Assembly: GCF_014493765.1 (NCBI RefSeq) | Contig: NZ_JACTVJ010000007.1 | Location: 248,001-312,000, forward strand | Reading direction: 5' to 3' | DNA length: 64,000 nucleotides | Source: Streptomyces polyasparticus | Lineage (GTDB): Bacteria; Actinomycetota; Actinomycetes; Streptomycetales; Streptomycetaceae | Part shown: one piece after another, positions 62,448 to 64,000 of the stretch | Position numbering within the stretch: position 1 is the stretch's first letter | How the letters are laid out: each line of letters starts with the position of its first letter | Notes under the pieces: model-generated | Seen by the model: only the letters and a program-made list of their open reading frames with translations | What the model was told of the DNA's origin: nothing | Databases searched by the model: none | Program-made: the position numbers and the translations under genes

Positions 62448-63537
62448 GCACCGCAGCGATGTGATGGCGCGCAATGCCGACGAGCGCCTCACCAACGGCC
62501 GGATCCATCTGCCCAAACGGGTCGTCGAACGCCCGATGCGCCAGGTCGGCAAGCGCCTCGCGATGGCGATGACCGTCCTGGTCGCCACCGCGCTGATCGT
62601 CTGGTTCGACCGCGACGGCTACAACGACAACACCGACAGCGGCGTCGATCTGCTCGACGCCTTCTACTACGCGACCGTCACCCTCTCCACCACCGGTTAC
62701 GGCGACATCGTCCCGGCCAGTGACAGCGCGCGCCTCGTCAACATCCTTGTCATCACACCCCTGCGGGTGCTCTTCCTGATCATCCTGGTCGGCACCACTC
62801 TCGAGGTCCTCACGGAGCGCACCCGGGAGGAGTGGCGGCTGAACCGCTGGAGGTCTGCCTTGCGTGACCACACCGTCGTCGTCGGCTTCGGCACCAAGGG
62901 CCGTTCGGCGATCCAGACCCTGTGCGCCACGGGTCTGAAGAAGATGCAGATCGTGGTCGTCGACCCCAGCAACAAGGTGATCGAGGCCGCCACCGCCGAG
63001 GGCTTCGTCGGCGTCGCGGGAGACGCCACCCGCAGCGACGTCCTGCTCCGCGCCGAACTGCAGAAGGCCCGCCAGGTCGTCATCGCCACCCAGCGCGACG
63101 ACACGGCGGTCCTGGTGGCGCTCACCGCCCGGCAGCTGAACCGTACGGCGAAGATCGTCGCGGCGGTCCGCGAGGAGGAGAACGCCCCGCTCCTGCGCCA
63201 GTCCGGCGCCGACGCCGTCATCACCAGCGCCAGCGCGGCCGGCCGTCTGCTCGGCCTCTCGGTGCTCAGCCCCAGCGCGGGCACGGTCATGGAGGACCTC
63301 ATCCAGCAGGGCTCCGGGCTCGATCTGGTGGAACGTCCGGTGATAAAGGCCGAGGTGGGCAAGACGGTACGGGAGACCGAGGATCTCGTGGTCAGTGTGC
63401 TGCGCGGCCACCGGCTTCTCGCGTACGACGATCCGGCGGCCTCCCCGCTGCAGCTCACGGACCGTCTGATCACCATCGTCCGGGCGACGCCGTCCACCCC
63501 GCAGCCCCCGGACACGCGCCCGCTGCCGCAGCAGTAG
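62440..63537 (+). CDS. TrkA-type potassium channel
   Basis: 365 residues from GTG 62440 (GAAGGG 8 nt upstream, GTGA overlap with moeA); GTG 62431 and ATG 62464 are alternatives. Two spans (VLVATALIVWF and ITPLRVLFLIILVG) around a pore helix with selectivity filter TTGYGD, then a TrkA-N Rossmann domain (VVVGFGTKGRSAIQTL, GDATRSDVL) and TrkA-C. Cytosolic NAD- or nucleotide-gated K+ channel. C-terminus Pro-rich. Confidence 0.93.
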   Translation: MKQHRSDVMARNADERLTNGRIHLPKRVVERPMRQVGKRLAMAMTVLVATALIVWFDRDGYNDNTDSGVDLLDAFYYATVTLSTTGYGDIVPASDSARLVNILVITPLRVLFLIILVGTTLEVLTERTREEWRLNRWRSALRDHTVVVGFGTKGRSAIQTLCATGLKKMQIVVVDPSNKVIEAATAEGFVGVAGDATRSDVLLRAELQKARQVVIATQRDDTAVLVALTARQLNRTAKIVAAVREEENAPLLRQSGADAVITSASAAGRLLGLSVLSPSAGTVMEDLIQQGSGLDLVERPVIKAEVGKTVRETEDLVVSVLRGHRLLAYDDPAASPLQLTDRLITIVRATPSTPQPPDTRPLPQQ

Positions 63538-63553
63538 CGGGCCGGGCGGCACC

Positions 63554-63605
63554 CGACCGGGACCCGCGGCGGGCTCAACCGACCGGGACCCGCGGCGGCC
63601 TCAAC
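63554..63605. repeat. 26-bp tandem repeat after the K+ channel gene
   Basis: Two 26-bp units (63554-63579, 63580-63605) differ at one base; core ACCGGGACCCGCGGCGG. They end 33 bp before the next gene. Confidence 0.85.
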
Positions 63606-63638
63606 CGCCATACGGACGAGGCGAGTAGCCTCGCCCGC

Positions 63639-64000
63639 ATGTATGCGATCACGATCCCCGAACCCGGTGGACCCGAGGCGCTCCAGTGGGCCGAGGTCCC
63701 CGATGCCGTGCCCGGTGAGGGCGAAGTCCTCGTCGAGGTGGCCGCGAGCGCGGTCAACCGGGCCGACCTGCTGCAACGCCAGGGCTTCTACAACCCGCCG
63801 CCCGGGGCGTCCCCGTATCCGGGCCTCGAATGCTCCGGGCGGATCAGCGCGCTCGGCCCCGGAGTGAGCGGCTGGTCCGTCGGCGACGAGGTGTGTGCGC
63901 TGCTCGCGGGCGGCGGATACGCCGAGCAAGTGGCCGTACCGGCCGGGCAGTTGCTGCCGGTGCCCGAGGGCGTCGGGCTGGTCGAGGCGGCCGCGCTGCC
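63639..64000 (+). CDS. Zinc-type NAD(P)H:quinone oxidoreductase (3'-truncated by window)
   Basis: First 120 residues of an MDR-superfamily protein: GEGEVLVEVAASAVNRADLLQRQGFYNPPPGASPYPGLECSGRI with the quinone-oxidoreductase signature; no catalytic zinc site visible so far. TAGCCT seven bases before ATG suggests leaderless transcription. Confidence 0.88.
   Translation, partial: MYAITIPEPGGPEALQWAEVPDAVPGEGEVLVEVAASAVNRADLLQRQGFYNPPPGASPYPGLECSGRISALGPGVSGWSVGDEVCALLAGGGYAEQVAVPAGQLLPVPEGVGLVEAAAL

Overview
The window is very GC-rich chromosomal DNA of a Streptomyces or a close relative. Support comes from the oriC-proximal gene order (gnd-recF-dciA-gyrB-gyrA-DUF3566-tRNA-Ile), GTG starts, DUF families typical of Streptomyces, class E sortases, two parS sites and clustered DnaA boxes. 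The first base falls inside gnd and the last inside a quinone oxidoreductase gene, so both end genes are partial.

Layout. 0-8.4 kb: replication and topology genes (gnd, recF, dciA, gyrB, gyrA, DUF3566) ending at tRNA-Ile(GAT). 8.4-9.6 kb: a poorly coding island closed by a diverged copy of the 3' half of that tRNA, probably the remnant of an integrated element. 9.6-18.3 kb: small secreted or membrane proteins (DUF6344, DLW-39), a large membrane-anchored exported protein, a tail-anchored Ser/Thr kinase, an XRE regulator, tRNA-Ala(TGC), a thioesterase fragment, and a PTS IIBCA/BglG pair with a visible RAT antiterminator and terminator in the leader. 18.3-34.5 kb: the conserved actinobacterial cell-division and envelope block (DUF5324 at the cwsA position, ppiA, rhomboid, three class E sortases, pabA, DUF881, crgA), then fhaA-fhaB-pstP-rodA-pbpA-pknB, which couples phospho-signalling to peptidoglycan synthesis. 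34.9-41.5 kb: tRNA-Leu(CAG), an AspT-type exchanger, DUF2252, a J-domain-like protein, rhodanese, and an acyl-CoA dehydrogenase with a KstR-type operator.

41.6-52.9 kb: phenylacetate catabolism (paaABCDE, paaN, paaH, paaR). Two nearly identical palindromes lie in front of the paaA and paaN/paaH promoters and define the likely PaaR regulon. A DUF5819/HTTM pair and a TrmH methyltransferase are inserted between them. 53-55.4 kb: a lipoprotein hydrolase, two decayed small genes and a methyltransferase. 55.4-59.9 kb: a divergent Lrp regulator and the bkdABC branched-chain 2-oxoacid dehydrogenase genes, with a perfect 12-bp inverted repeat holding DnaA-box sequence between them. 60-64 kb: molybdenum-cofactor genes (MobA-DUF6457 and MoeA), a TrkA-type K+ channel whose start overlaps a perfect parS, and a quinone oxidoreductase.

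The main non-coding features are: a DnaA-box cluster at 21 kb; two parS sites; two copies of a roughly 70-bp repeat carrying a perfect RecA-NDp (PafBC-type) promoter motif; a tRNA-Ile half-gene; and a recurring pattern in which the last codons and stop codon of a gene are duplicated just downstream. No search or alignment was run. Family names rest on motif recognition and synteny.
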